NCBI GenBank assembly: GCA_028583415.1 | Contig: CM053265.1 | Location: 21,770,830 to 21,834,829, forward strand | Direction: 5' to 3' | Origin: Protea cynaroides | Lineage: Eukaryota > Streptophyta > Magnoliopsida > Proteales > Proteaceae | Length of the DNA: 64,000 nt | The notes under the pieces: generated by a model | What the model saw: only the letters and a program-made list of their open reading frames with translations | What the model was told of the DNA's origin: nothing | The model's database searches: none | Shown here: positions 32,096 through 43,601 of the stretch, one piece after another | Layout: every line of letters begins with the position of its first letter | Numbering within the stretch: the first letter of the stretch is position 1 | Made by a program: the position numbers and the translations under genes

Positions 32096-32540
32096 TTCCT
32101 AGTTGAATAGGTGGGAATATTGCTTCCGCATTGCATTTTTCTCTTCCCATGCAACCTCTTCCACGTCTTGGCTTTACCAGGTTACCTTCACATAATAAAT
32201 ATCCCGGCTCCAAAGATGTTATATCTTCCAACTGGTGATCTAGGTTGGTACCACTTTAAAAGTTAAGTCTTCTATCTAATCCGGTGGATCCGCCATCATT
32301 ACATGTGATGGATCTCCAATGTACTTCTTCAATAGAGACACGCGAAATACATCGTGCACATTAGACATGGATGGCAATAATGCTAGTTGATATGCAACTT
32401 TTTCACGTCTCTCCAAAATTTTATAAGGTTCAAAACATATATAAGGCACAACTTTCCCTTATTGCCTAACCGCTTCAAACCAGGCATAAGTGATATCTTC
32501 AAGAACACTTTGTCACTTACGATGAACTCGAGGTCTTGGT
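32060..32540 (-). pseudogene. Gypsy-2 chromodomain and integrase C-terminal region
   Basis: Minus-strand pieces show a DVEEVAWEE-like chromodomain end, EITSW, a MCTMYF block (compare VHDVFHIS) and an integrase-tail FLKISLMPGLKR. Many stops. The sequence breaks at about 32540. Confidence 0.78.
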
Positions 32541-32599
32541 ATTTGCAGTCACTATGGAGGAAGCAGCCGAATCACTTGATGTGGTTGTGGGTATGATTT

Positions 32600-33074
32600 C
32601 ATCCATTATTATTTATTTACTGTATTACTGTGTATGAGCATGTAGACTAAGGGATAATTAAATTTCAGGAATAGTTGATATAGCTGATGTATCCGCTAGA
32701 GTCCACTTTAACTCTGGGACTACACACTCCTTTGTTTTTATATCTTTTGGGAAGAAACTAGAGTTACCTGTCAAGCCAACTCTGAGCTTGATAGTTTGTT
32801 CTCCATTGGGAGTAGAAGTGGTTTTGAGGGAATGCTATGGGCCGTGCCCAGTTCACATTGATGGGCTAAACTTAGAAGCAAATCTAGTTCAACTCAAGAT
32901 GGCAGACTTTGACGTCATCTTGGGGATGGATTGGTTAGGCCAGCATTCGGCTAGTTTGTTATGAGCCGAGAAAAAACTTGCTTTCAAGGATCATAGTGGA
33001 AAGGAGTTTAGCTTCACAGGAACTAAGTTACCTAGGAAGCAGAAGCTTATCCTCTCTGCCCTAAAAGCTAAGAG
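32600..33074 (+). pseudogene. Gypsy-3 aspartic protease
   Basis: Readable as VHFNSGTTHSFVFISFGKKL and FDVILGMDWLGQHS. The active site LDSG has become FNSG, so the catalytic Asp is replaced by Asn. A stop follows at about 32962. Confidence 0.85.
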
Positions 33075-33960
33075 ATGCCTAGAGAAGCGAGGAGTTGGAT
33101 ACCTAGTGTCGGTGGTCGATGTCGCTACCAAGGTACCAAAGATGGAAGATCTAGAGGTGGTACGAGAGTTCCTCGATGTATTTCCAGAAGATCTACCTGG
33201 ACTACCTCCAGACAGGGCTACAAAGTTCATGATAGACCTTATGCTAGGATTGACGCCAGTGTCTAAAGCACCCTATAGGATGACCCCTATAGAACTAAAA
33301 GAGTTGAAGACCCAATTATAGGAACTGCTAGATAAGGGTTTCATAAGACCAAGCAAATCGTCGTGGGGAGCACCTGTATTGTTCATAAAGAAGAATGATG
33401 GTAGTGTACGACTATGTATCGACTACCGAGTGTTAAACACGTTAACCATCAAGAACAGATACCCTTTGCCTAAGATTGATGATCTATTTGATCAGTTGTA
33501 AGGTGCAAATAGTTTCTCAAAGATTGATCTTAGATCTGGGTATCACCAACTAAAGATGAAGGCTGGAGATATTTCAAAGACTACTTTTAGGACGAGATAT
33601 GGGCATTATGAGTTCCGTGTGATGTCGTTCGGATTGACCAATGCCCCAGCATCGTTCATGGAACTAGATGAACCGAGTGTTCCATGACATGTGGGGCACC
33701 TCGGTTGAATTCATTGATGACATACTGGTCTACTTAAAGGATGAGGTTACTAATGCAACACACTTGAGAGTAGCCCTAGAATGACTAAGAAGGGAGAAGC
33801 TATATGCCAAGTTCAAGAAGTGTAAATTTTAGCTAACGAAAGTGGTTTTCTTGGGTAACATAGTATCTGCAGACGGTATCAAGGTAGATCCAAGTAAGAT
33901 TACAGCTTTAGTAGGATAGAAAGCACCAAAGTCAGTTGCTGAGATTCGTAGCTTCCTTGG
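33075..33960 (+). pseudogene. Gypsy-3 reverse transcriptase
   Basis: The first part is open from 33106 to 33321: VREFLDVFPEDLPGLPPDRA and SKAPYRMTPIELKEL. After a stop, SSWGAPVLFIKKNDGSVRLC, IDLRSGYHQL (motif A), MSFGLTNAPASF (motif B) and, after a frameshift, FIDDIL (motif C, about 33710-33727). Catalytic Asp residues remain. Confidence 0.9.
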
Positions 33961-34663
33961 ATTGGTTGGTTACTATAGAATATTTATGGAAGACTACTCA
34001 AGGATTGTCGTTCCACTCACTAGGCTAACCAAGAAGGGAGAGAAATTCATATGGACGGATGATTATGAGAAGTGCTTTCAAACTTTAAAGTCAAGGCTAG
34101 TCTCTACACCTATCTTGACTATTCCAACACTAGGCCTGTCATTCACTCTATATACAGAAGCAACAGGGCTGGGACTTGGATGTGTATTGATGCAAGGAGA
34201 ACAGGTGATCGCTTACTCATCAAGATAATTGAAGGAGCATGAAAAGAAATATCCTACGCATGATCTAAAATTAGCAGCAATCATTCACACAATAAAAACA
34301 TGGAGGCATTATTTGTATGGTAAAAAGTTTCAAATCAAGTCCGACCACAAGAGCCTGACTTACCTTTTCACTCAAAAGGACCTGAATATGAGGCAAAGAA
34401 GGTGGTTGGAACTACTGAAGGACTATGACTGTGACATCCAGTACCATTCGGGTAAGGCAAACATTGTGGCTGATGCCTTAAGTAGAAAGTGGGCCTTGAA
34501 ACCTAAGGTAGGACTTAGTATAAATGCCGTACTGTGTTCTATAGCCTTTGGCTCAATAGAGAATGAAGAACTGCATATACTAGAGTTAGCAGAAGATCCA
34601 GTGGAGCAAGGCCTGATTCACAATGTTTGTAGCCTTGAAGATCTCACCAGATCTGATAGATGA
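33961..34663 (+). pseudogene. Gypsy-3 RT connection and RNase H
   Basis: Two open pieces in one frame (33962-34228 and 34229-34663) separated by a TAA. Features: YYRIFMEDYSRI, TEATGLGLGCVLMQG (acidic strand; the usual Asp is Glu), HEKKYPTHDLKLAAIIHTIK, SDHKSLTYLFTQKDLNMRQR and IVADALSRKW at the end. One of the better preserved gypsy domains in the window. Confidence 0.9.
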
Positions 34664-35790
34664 GGTAAAAGCAGCAATCCTATAGGATCTGTACCTTAGG
34701 ACTGTGTAAGAAGATCTAGAGAAGGGTAAAAGCAACACTTGGCGTCACCTTAGATGCAGACAAGGTACTCAGGTATCGCAAATGATTATGTATACTTGAG
34801 AGTGAGAACTCAAACATCAGAGATAAAATTATGATAAAAGCCCATTATACCCCATATACTGTTCATCCAGGAAGCATTAAGATATACCATGATTTAAAGA
34901 GATTGTATTGATGGAGGGGTATGAAGCAGATGTGGCTCGATTCGTATTTCAATGTCTAAATTACCAGTAAGTAAAAGTAAAAAGACAAAGACCAACTGGG
35001 TTGTTACGACTACTATCGAAACCAACATGGAAGTGGGATTTTATCACAATGGATTTCATCACTGGCCTACCCTTGACACCAAGGTCAGTGGATGCAGTTT
35101 GGATAATAGTCAATCAACTTACCAAGACAGCACACTTCATCACTATCAGACCTCAGTACACCATGGATAATTTGTCTAAGCTATATGTAGATAATATAGT
35201 CAGACTTTACGGGGTGTTGGAAAGCATACTATCTGACAGTGATCCCCGCTTTACGTCCAAGTTCTGGGAAGGATTACAGAAAGTCTTGGAAACCAAGCTG
35301 AAGTTTAGTATAGTCTTCTATCCTCAGAAAAATGGGCAGTCAAAGAGAACTATCCAAATCTTGGAGGATATGCTCTGAATGCGTGCCATAGATTTCAAGG
35401 GAGCTTGGGATGAGAAACTATTGCTCATTGAGTTTGCTTATAACAACAGTTATCAGGCTACAATCCAGATGACTCCATATGAGGCATTCTATGGGAAGAA
35501 ATGTCGTACACCTCTATTATGGAACAAGGTGCGAGAGAGAAGGATCATAGGACCGGAGTTCGTAGAAAAAACTTGTCAAGCGATTGATCAAATTAAAGAA
35601 CATGTAAAGACAGCCTAAGTTCGACAAAAGCATTACCCAGATAACATACATTGAGACCTGGAGTTTACAGTGGAAGATAAGATATTTTTGAAGATATCAC
35701 CTATGCAAGGTCTGAAACGGTTTGGTAAAAAGAGAAGCTATGCCTCAGATATGTGGGACCATACGAGATACTGACCAGACATGGTAATGT
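34664..35790 (+). pseudogene. Gypsy-3 integrase
   Basis: The zinc-binding part starts near 34840 (TVHPGSIKIYHDLKRLY). The frame 35001-35378 has ITMDFITGLP (first Asp) and LSDSDPRFTSKFW (second Asp). The third site, normally GQSERTIQ, reads GQSKRTIQ: the catalytic Glu is Lys. Continues at 35379-35618 with FAYNNSYQATIQMTPYEAFY. Confidence 0.88.
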
Positions 35791-36090
35791 GGTGTATCAA
35801 CTGGCCCTGCCACCATCCATGTCAAGCGTTCATGATGTGTTTCATGTTTCACTACTGAAGAAGTATGTCAGGGATCTATCACACATCTTGACAGCAGACC
35901 CCTCATAATTGATAGAGGATTAGACATTTGAGGTGGTACCCATGATGTTCACAAGCTGAAAGATACAACACCTCCGAAACAAGGATATCCATTATGTCAA
36001 ACCACATTGGAAAAGCCAAGATGTAGAAGAAATCACTTGGGAGGAGGAGAACGTGTTGTGAAAGGAGTATCCTAACCTTTTTGACAAGAA
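35791..36090 (+). pseudogene. Gypsy-3 integrase tail and chromodomain
   Basis: A VHDVFHVSLLKKYVRD block at about 35826-35870, then, with stops, DVEEITWEEENVL at about 36020-36060. Order and content match Gypsy-1. Confidence 0.82.
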
Positions 36091-36147
36091 GGTACGTGCA
36101 AATTTTGAGGCCGAAAGGGATGAAATTTCTTTTCAGGGTGGGGGAGT

Positions 36148-38315
36148 TGTAAGACCTGCACTCCATGAACCTGATCTAAACCTCTATTTCATATCGCGAC
36201 AGGTCTTCCAATCATAACTAGACCATATGGGATAAGCGGATGACAATCAGGTACTAGAATGGATAAATAAATGCAATATTTGTTATATTTGGTTTTACAT
36301 GCCAGTCTACTATACCGATCGATCAGTATGTTTGTATGGGCAGACTAGTCAGATCCGAAAAAAGATCTCTATGGGCCCCGCTTGCCAAATCTCAATCTTA
36401 TAGACTTTTTTAATGTAGAAAACTTCCCTAAACCTCCTTAAACCTCTTTGATTGATTCTCACAAATCCCTAGATAGGCGAAGGAGATCTGAAGAGGAGAA
36501 AAGAGTTGAAAAAGGTAGAAGAGGAGATTCTGTTGGATGAAGAACACCATAGTTTGCAAGCCAACGGTAAGTGCCTGTACCTCTCTCTAGCATAGGTTGT
36601 TTTAAAGTGGTGATCAAAACGATGCAAGGCTAGGTATTGATCCAAAATCCTAATTCATCGATAAACTTTAAGTTGGTTGATAAACCCTAGATTTGAATTC
36701 TAAACCAAGGATTGTCGAAACTAGGACTTTAATGGAACATACACATACCCAATACATTGCTTAAGCCTAGAATGCATAGGAGGACCCCTGAAGACGAAGT
36801 TGGAAGACTGATGGAGATAAAGCACCAAGTTGGTGGTCTTATGAGACCACACCGGTTGACCATACCAGTCGCACCACATGTGAGTGGTACAACAATCAGT
36901 ATCTCTCGAAAACCGACCAAGGGGGGACCGGTCGACCATACTTGTCGCACCATCCCCCATAGTGTCGCGACCGGTACCTTCGACTGGTATACACTGTATG
37001 GGGTGTTTTTAACTCCAGTTGATTTTCGATCAATGTAAAATCTATGGAACTAATTCTAACTAAAACCTAACATCATATAGAACCTTGTGATAGCGAGGTT
37101 GGACTCTGTGACACAGAGCAAGCTAACAATCAAGCATCAGGTAAGGGAATCAGACCTAAACCCTAATTAACTAATAATAGTAAACTGTTGCTAATAACTA
37201 CTTTTGTTCCATGGAGTGTTGCTTGTGCATATTCACATGTCATCTTTACTTTCAATTATTATATTCTGTTCATGCATACTCGCTATGCTAGGATGTAATT
37301 GTAAGGCATGTAAATATTTTCGTTGGTGCGTGGAATAGAAAAGGCCTGGGGTCTTGGATCATTCCTCACACTAGAACCTTTTCATATCACTACTATCTTA
37401 GCATGCTTGGTGCGGGTAGGGTATCAAGGGGAGGACGTGGCATTGTGGTCTCCAGCCTAGCCACCAAACTCGAGTTCTATCTCTATGTCATAGGGAGCTG
37501 TGCTGGGATAGGGCTTACTATGATGACATATAGGAATGGTTAGTGATGAACCCACTTGCAAACCCTTGCCAATAGGGGTATAGATATTGGTATGGTAGAG
37601 GGTATTAGGGGGAGAACGTGGGATGGAGGAGCTTTCTGCCCACCAGACTCTAGCTCTATATCTATATTGGAGTGAGTGATGTTGGGCGACAACAGTAGTG
37701 TGAATCGAAGCCTGACTGTTAGGCGTGCTCACACTCTCGTGCATGGAGGTGTGGAATACAATCTATCCTTATCATAACTATATGCAAGAATACCAGACCA
37801 AATGTGAATGTTAGTCATGCATATTGCTTGTTGCGTTGTCTAATTTTCTTATTAAGCTAAGTTATGAGATCACCCTTGTGTATACATCATTTTTAGATGT
37901 TGATGCAGGTTATACGATGGAGGACTTCGTTGTTGCTCTAGTGTATGGAACTGTTGCTGCTCTGGATGTGCAAGCAGGGGAGGACGAGCATGACGTATCA
38001 TGCGAGTGCCCTTACTGCGTGTGCCTCTAGGAGATTCTTGGATATTTTATTTTACTTTGCTTTGACTTATAAGACAATGTAATAGTTTATAAGCTTATGT
38101 TTTGGTATCTGAATAACTTGGATAATTTATTTAAGTATCAATAAAATACTCAATTCATTTATATTAAAGGCTTCTGCTGTATCCATTTATATTCTGATTA
38201 TGGTTATGTGCAATGGTTTGTGTAAGTGGACACGGTCTTATTGAGATCCTAGTGTGAACCATTGGTTTAGTGGTAATTCACACATTTCTGATTTAGCCAA
38301 AATTGGGGTGTGTCA
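36148..38315 (+). repeat. Gypsy-3 3' LTR, 2168 bp
   Basis: TGTAAGACC after a purine tract (36136-36146), ending GGTGTGTCA at 38315. Donor-like ACG/GTAAGT at 36567; acceptor-like GATGCAG at about 37908. No clear TATA box at the expected place. GGTCGACC/CCGGTCGACC words at 36840-36990. ATAAT follows the end. Confidence 0.88.
37908..38030 (+). other. Conserved 41-codon frame at the LTR end (Gypsy-3)
   Basis: This copy is fully open and continues upstream to 37824. It contains YTMEDFVVALVYG, AALDVQAGEDEHD and the Cys-rich end SCECPYCVCL, then TAG. An ATG lies at codon 4. It is the best candidate among the six copies for a translated frame. Confidence 0.45.
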
Positions 38316-39319
38316 ATAATCACACTTTTCTGTGAAATAAAATGATTCCCCCATGAAGGGAATTAGTATCTTCGCAACTTCTTCGAAAAAGGAACCCAGC
38401 AACCAAGCAAATAAAGAGCTAGTTGATCATAGACCACTCTCTCCCGGTGGTCGAGTTGCTCTACGACCCCCTGATTTACAACCAGCCTGTGGTCGAGCTG
38501 ATGGTAGAGCACCGTTGCACTAACGCAGCATGAAAAGCGCTAACGCCCCAGCTATAAAAGGGCGTGCTAATGCGTCAAAGCATGCTAACGGATCTTAGTA
38601 ATAGGTTTGTGAGCTGATCTACGAGCACCCTTGCTTCTTTGGTCTACAATCAGCCTTACTCAAATAGGGGCTCATCCGTTGCTTGTTGGGAAATGTGAGT
38701 CTGTTTTGCCCACTTTCTCCATCCCCCTCTATCAAAATGATCAAAAAGGCGATTCAATCCTTCTTATTCGCATGTTCGATCTCTTCCATCTCTGCCCCAC
38801 TTCCATGTGGGCAAAGATCCATGTAGAGAATGAAGAGGGGCTAAGGATCTTCTTTTGATTTGATTATAAAAAAGAAATAGAGAGAATCAGACAGAGGACA
38901 GGTAGTATGGCTAAGTAAGGTACGATCAGTTTGTTTTGTGGTCGTAGATCACTTTATCTTTTGAGTTGTTCTGCCGGATCAGTGTCGATCACAGCCCTTG
39001 CCTTAAGTGTTGTGCCTATGGACGATTGGATTCTGCCGTAGATTGAGTTTTGGATGGGGTGAAGGTTTGATCCTTGAACTCCAACGCTTTCTTTTTCTCT
39101 TACCAACAAGAAAATGCGTTACAGAAACCCTAAACTGAAGCCTTTTATTTTTAAATCTGCTACTGATTCTAGATTGAAGATTCTCAACCTCTTTTCTATC
39201 CATAGTGTAATGTTAGGAGAGTATTTATTAGGTATCAAAACAGATTTCAATTCTACCATTGGTCTACACGTGAAAGGATGCACAGCGATTGGATTGAATC
39301 CAAGCTACAGTACCATGCA
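38316..39319. other. Stretch without recognised gene
   Basis: Mixed-composition DNA with a GTGGTCGA-rich patch (38430-38500). Frames of 60-80 codons (38631-38858, 39003-39203, 39114-39353) show no family I recognise. Confidence 0.5.
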
Positions 39320-40406
39320 TGTAAAATTTAAATTCAGAAGTTTGAACTATTAGATGAAAGCGCTTACAAATGTATAAAGAGACCAAATTCCACTCTCTAA
39401 CCGATGTGAAATGTCAATAGATCTAACCTCTTTCTCCAATCTGGAAGGATCTATTTGGATGCGAATATTCACTTCTAAATCCAAAAAGTTGTGTGAAACA
39501 ATATCTTCACGTTGTATAGTAGAATAGTAGAATGGTAGCTGGAGTGTGCTTTCAACTTTCCTCGGTGCGTTGCATAATTGGGGTTCAGCTTTGTGATTTA
39601 TAATTATTAATTTGATTTGTTGGTAGAGAGTGGCGAGTGGCGAGTGGCGATTGGAGAGTGGTGAGTGGAGAGTGGAGAATGGGGACAGAGTGTGATATAT
39701 AATCGACCAAGATGGGACACTAACTGATAACTACAACTATAATAATCTAAGCTTTATAATTAATTAAATTTTAAAAACAGAATTCCATTCATTGAACTTG
39801 GCTTACTTTGATCAAGTGGTATAGGACTGGCAACGGTCACAAGGCATGAGCTATAAACAGTGTTTGAGGGAACTGATAAGAAGGACGATCCGGATTGTGG
39901 TCAGCAAGGGTCAATCTCATGCAGCAACTAAATCAACAAGAGTTACAAGGGCTGATTCTAATACGATTGACAAAAATATGGAAGACAGGACCACTGGGCC
40001 GATTCGTAGTTGAACTCGGTGTTCTACAACCTTAGCTATTAAGCAGTCTAAAAAGGTTGGTCAGTTACTGAACAAGTCACAGTGGTGGAGGAGGTATCCG
40101 GAAATCCTATCAGAAATTTAAATGGGACAATTGAATGGTGAGAAGGCACTGGAGCACTGGATGGACGAAGTAAAAGATAAAGGAGGGAATCTAACAAAGC
40201 AACTCGTGCCAACTCACAGAACCCAACAAAACTTCAAATCACCACGTGATAAATATGAAGTATATTATTATGACATATAATAAATACACTAGGTGCATGT
40301 ATGGCTTCAAAAGATTAATTAGTACAATTGATCACCAAAGCTCCAAATGGTTGCAAGTTGATATTTTAAAATGATGTTATTATTGGGTCACCTATCCTGG
40401 ACCGTC

Positions 40407-40416
40407 TCTATATAAG
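40407..40416 (+). promoter_or_regulatory. TATA-like box upstream of the 59-codon frame
   Basis: TCTATATAAG about 98 bases before the ATG at 40514, same spacing as in unit A. Confidence 0.5.
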
Positions 40417-40513
40417 AGTGGGCTTGTTCTCTTCCACTTCCTCACAAGTCGCAACGGTATCACATTAATCAGCCCCAAGAAGAAAAATAAAGAAGATCCG
40501 AAGAGACAAGAAG

Positions 40514-40693
40514 ATGGCTGCTGGTGGGAGAACGACGATGAACGGACTGAACTTTCCAGCAAAGAGACATTCAGGACGGTCGATTCCGAAGAGAGGAAGG
40601 GTGAAGGCAGGGATAGTGATAGGGTTGGCTCATTCTTTTACTGCCCTCTTCTCTAACATTCAGAATAATCGAGCAGCAGTTGAAGGTCGATGA
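40514..40693 (+). CDS. Short 59-codon frame kept in both inverted units (copy C)
   Basis: Predicted protein opens MAAGGRTTMNGLNFPAKRHS, continues with SIPKRGRVKAGIVIGLAHSF, and ends near VEGR with TGA. About 47 of 59 positions equal copy A, and the length difference is two whole codons. The basic front followed by a short hydrophobic stretch could suit a small membrane-associated or organelle-targeted peptide, but this is only a guess. Family not recognised; it may be a captured gene fragment. Confidence 0.42.
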   Translation: MAAGGRTTMNGLNFPAKRHSGRSIPKRGRVKAGIVIGLAHSFTALFSNIQNNRAAVEGR

Positions 40694-41624
40694 ATGGAGA
40701 AAGGAGCCTCCTACCAAGGAGGCATTCAGGGAGGCCGTCGCTGAAGAGGGGAAAGATGAAGGCCGCCGGCCTCGTCTGGCAGAGCCATAGTAATCAATGC
40801 AACCAGTTCAGCAGCTAACTTGGTGCAGCAATTCATTTTGCTCAGCCCACCCTAATCCATTATTACAAGCTTCCTCCGTCTGACCTATGAATGTTTTGTG
40901 TGTTTTTGGACTCCGGAAAATAGATTGAGATCGTTGATTTGGTACATGGGTCAGTCTCAGTCTAACAGAATTTCGGGCTTTGAGGCCCTTGAGAGAATTT
41001 TGCTCCCATAATTTGTTCTGTAATGTACAGTTCGTTGACGATTTTTGCAATTAAATAGATGATACTTTCTTTTCCTTTGGATTCATGTTGATGGGTTCGA
41101 CTATGAGATTCATTATTGGATTATAGCTTCTCAAAGATTAAAAATACAATAAAGAGGGAGGCGATCACAGACCTGGATTATCTCCTGTTGTCCAGTTACA
41201 CCAGCAGTCCATCAAACTGGTTGCAATGCTAAGCATACAAACGGATGCATCCCAATCCGTCCAATAAATAACTGACTAATTGACGACAGGAAAAGATTTT
41301 ATTTCTGGGGATCACTATCAGCCTGCAGATTCCATGGTTTTTTTCAAAAATACTGTAGTCAAGAATTCGACTCCCATCCTGCCAAAGCCTTGGCAGGAGA
41401 GGTGCCAGTTGCCGCTCAATGCTTGACACATGGCATATGCCTGATCTAGTGATTGTTACTTAATGGGGATAGAATAAAGCAAAAAGGAAAAGAAACACCG
41501 AATCTCCAAGTTTTCCCAGGACAGTCTCTCTTTTTTTTTTCCCACTAAATTCTGACGTTTCCATTAAAATTAAAATAAGAAGTAAAAAAAAACCAAAAAA
41601 AAAAAAAAAAAAAAAGCTAAGATC

Positions 41625-41990
41625 CTACCGACCTAACCTTTTAGAAAAACAGAACCTTGGTCGCACACAAGCAACCCTAAGAACCTCACTAAGAACATAA
41701 GGACACGAAATCTCATGACAATATATTTGGGAACGAGCTGATAACCTAGCAAGTTTGTCAGCCATAATATTAATTTCACGAAAATAGTTTGTAATATGCC
41801 ACTGAATTCCACCAATATTAGAAGCCAGACAATCCCACTGCTGCATGCATTGCCACAAAATAGCAATCCTTAGTAGACCTTCAACAACTGGAGCAAAATC
41901 ACATTCAATCCAAAGGTTGGAGTAATTTAGCTCCATGGCTCTACAAAATCCAAGCAAAATCGCGTTGAACTCTACAATGTAGTTTTATGT
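41625..41990 (-). pseudogene. LINE RNase H domain (unit C)
   Basis: The frame 41625-41957 has FCRAMELNYSNLWIECDF (acidic strand), a GLLRIAILWQCMQQWD helix, GGIQWHITNYFREINIMADK and LARLSA, the typical end of RNase H in plant L1-like LINEs. The upstream strand (about 41960-41990) reads with a shift. Confidence 0.86.
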
Positions 41991-42438
41991 AATTCCTAGA
42001 AACACTAAAAAAACTGAGGTGACAACACTCGAGGAATCATGAAACACTCCATCAACCCCCAATCATCCTGGGTTCCCAAAGAACATCAATCCACATATCT
42101 CTTAACCCAATTACCAAATGGCTTAACCTATTGTGGCTTAAGAATGGATCTTACTGTTGAAGGCCGATAGTGTAACTTGAATCGGTTAACAAAGACCCAT
42201 TTTGAAAGGGAAGATATTGAACAAGGCAACAGTATAGATAGATCTTGCATATCCTTCACAATATATTGCAAATTCTAGACATTAATTGCCTTTCACCCTC
42301 ATAGCAAGCATGATTTCACCCTAACCACAGCCTACGAGTAACAATAAATATGCTTGGCAACCAGATATTCTTCATGACAACAACAGAGCATTTACGCTTC
42401 CACCAAGAAAACAAAAGCTCAATAGAATCAAATCGCCT

Positions 42439-42699
42439 CTAGTTAAGGTTGAAGAAAGCTAAAAAGTTCCTCCAAGTAGCCTTTGCAACCTCACATCTAA
42501 GAAAAATATGCAGAAAAGTTTCAACAGATTTGTAACATAAGAAGCACCTGGAAACTAATGGGATTTGACACCTCGACACCTTGTCATCCGTGGGGAGAGC
42601 TGAATTGCACCATCTCGACGCAAAAAGAGATTCTCGAGGAGTTAGAGCTTTATCCCATACTAAAGCAGCCCACATCGGCGTAGGGTTGCAATCTTGCAA
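42439..42699 (-). pseudogene. LINE zinc-binding reverse-transcriptase tail (zf-RVT)
   Basis: 86 codons reading ALVWDKALTPRESLFASRWC, NSALPTDDKVSRCQI and CFLCYKSVETFLHIFLRCEVA, the zf-RVT domain found between RT and RNase H in plant LINEs. The W-K-x-P-R and C-x2-C ... H-x3-L-x2-C features are visible. Confidence 0.88.
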
Positions 42700-42992
42700 T
42701 GCCGACCAAGCCGATTTGACTAATAATTCACCAGAGATTGGGACCGCCCAAATTAGTTCATCCTTCGAAGGCCTTTGCTAAAGAATTTCTTTTGCAAAAG
42801 CAAAGACTTCCTTGGAAACCCACTCTCTATTAATAAAGAATTCTGAGAAGGCTAGATGCATTTTTTTTAAAAAACTCACTCCTTAACTCCGATGCATTCA
42901 TGATTGAGCAATCATCTAGCCACTGATCTCTCCAGAAATTAATCTTTGTACCATTGCCGATTATCCACTTCTTGTTCTCAGCCACCTAGTCC

Positions 42993-43593
42993 TAGGGCTA
43001 CAATAGGGTCGGGTTTTTCAAAACCCTAATCCCAACCCTGACTATTGAAACTTAACCCTAACCCAACCCAACCCTGCCAGGGTCAAAAAATGTACAACCC
43101 TAACCCTGACCTTGACAGCGGTTGGGCCTAACCCTAACCTGCCCTGATTGACCTTGACAGGGCCGGGTTGGGCCGGGTCAACCCTGATTAACCCTGATCC
43201 AGGGTTAGATTGACCCTGATATTGACCCTGATTGACCCTAAACATACAACAAATTATCAAATAACAATTACAACTTAAAACATATGACAAATACAAACAA
43301 CCTATGATATTCTTTTAAGAACCTAACAAATACAAACCAAATCAGTTTAAATGTTTAACGAGGAACAAATACAAATCATACATATATTTATAAATATATT
43401 CAAATATATACAGGGTCGGGTTGGGCTGGGTTCAACCTAGGGGGTCAACCCTAACCCAGCCCAACCCTGCCAGGGTTCATATAAAATTGAACCCTAACCC
43501 AGCCCTGTCAGGGTTTGGGCCGGGTTCAACCCTGCCATGGTTCAGGGCGGGCCTGGGCGGGTTCCGATTGTCAGGGTAAAACATGCACCCATA
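42993..43593. mobile_element. hAT-like non-autonomous element, 601 bp
   Basis: Flanked by the 8 bp direct repeat CCTAGTCC (42985-42992 and 43594-43601). Ends TAGGGCTACAAT and, in reverse complement of the right end, TATGGGTGCATG agree at many positions and resemble hAT termini. The two sides are full of CCAACCCT / AGGGTTGGG subterminal words on both strands; the middle (43240-43410) is AT-rich. No transposase. Inserted between the RT and zf-RVT parts of the LINE. Confidence 0.83.
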
Positions 43594-43601
43594 CCTAGTC
43601 C

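Larger units (their letters stand above)
29611..32540 (-). mobile_element. Gypsy-2, 3' end only
   Basis: A complete minus-strand LTR (29611-31988), then the purine tract, chromodomain and integrase C-terminal region. It stops at about 32540 against Gypsy-3, which is on the other strand. GGGCA (29606-29610) is the candidate target duplication. Confidence 0.86.
32545..38315 (+). mobile_element. Gypsy-3, 5'-truncated chromovirus
   Basis: Begins abruptly near the gag/protease border, then protease, RT, RNase H, integrase, chromodomain, polypurine tract and a complete 3' LTR (36148-38315). The LTR is a diverged relative of the other gypsy LTRs here. Joined tail-first to Gypsy-2. Confidence 0.88.
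39320..42035 (-). repeat. Unit C: inverted copy of unit A
   Basis: In reverse complement it matches 8360-10859 through the LINE RNase H, the LINE tail, the 59-codon frame and the AT-rich end, and extends about 190 bases further, where it matches only unit B. An A-rich tract (41586-41615) lies inside it where unit A has a T-rich tract on the opposite reading. Confidence 0.87.

Noticed and set aside
38430..38520. tRNA-like stretch (GGTGGTCGAG ... GACC)
   Set aside because: I could not form the anticodon and T arms; the words resemble the LTR GTGGTCGA motif instead.
43000..43560. Interstitial telomere repeats (CCCTAAC-like words)
   Set aside because: The words occur in both orientations, vary in spacing and lie inside an element with 8 bp target duplications, so they are subterminal repeats of an hAT-like element.
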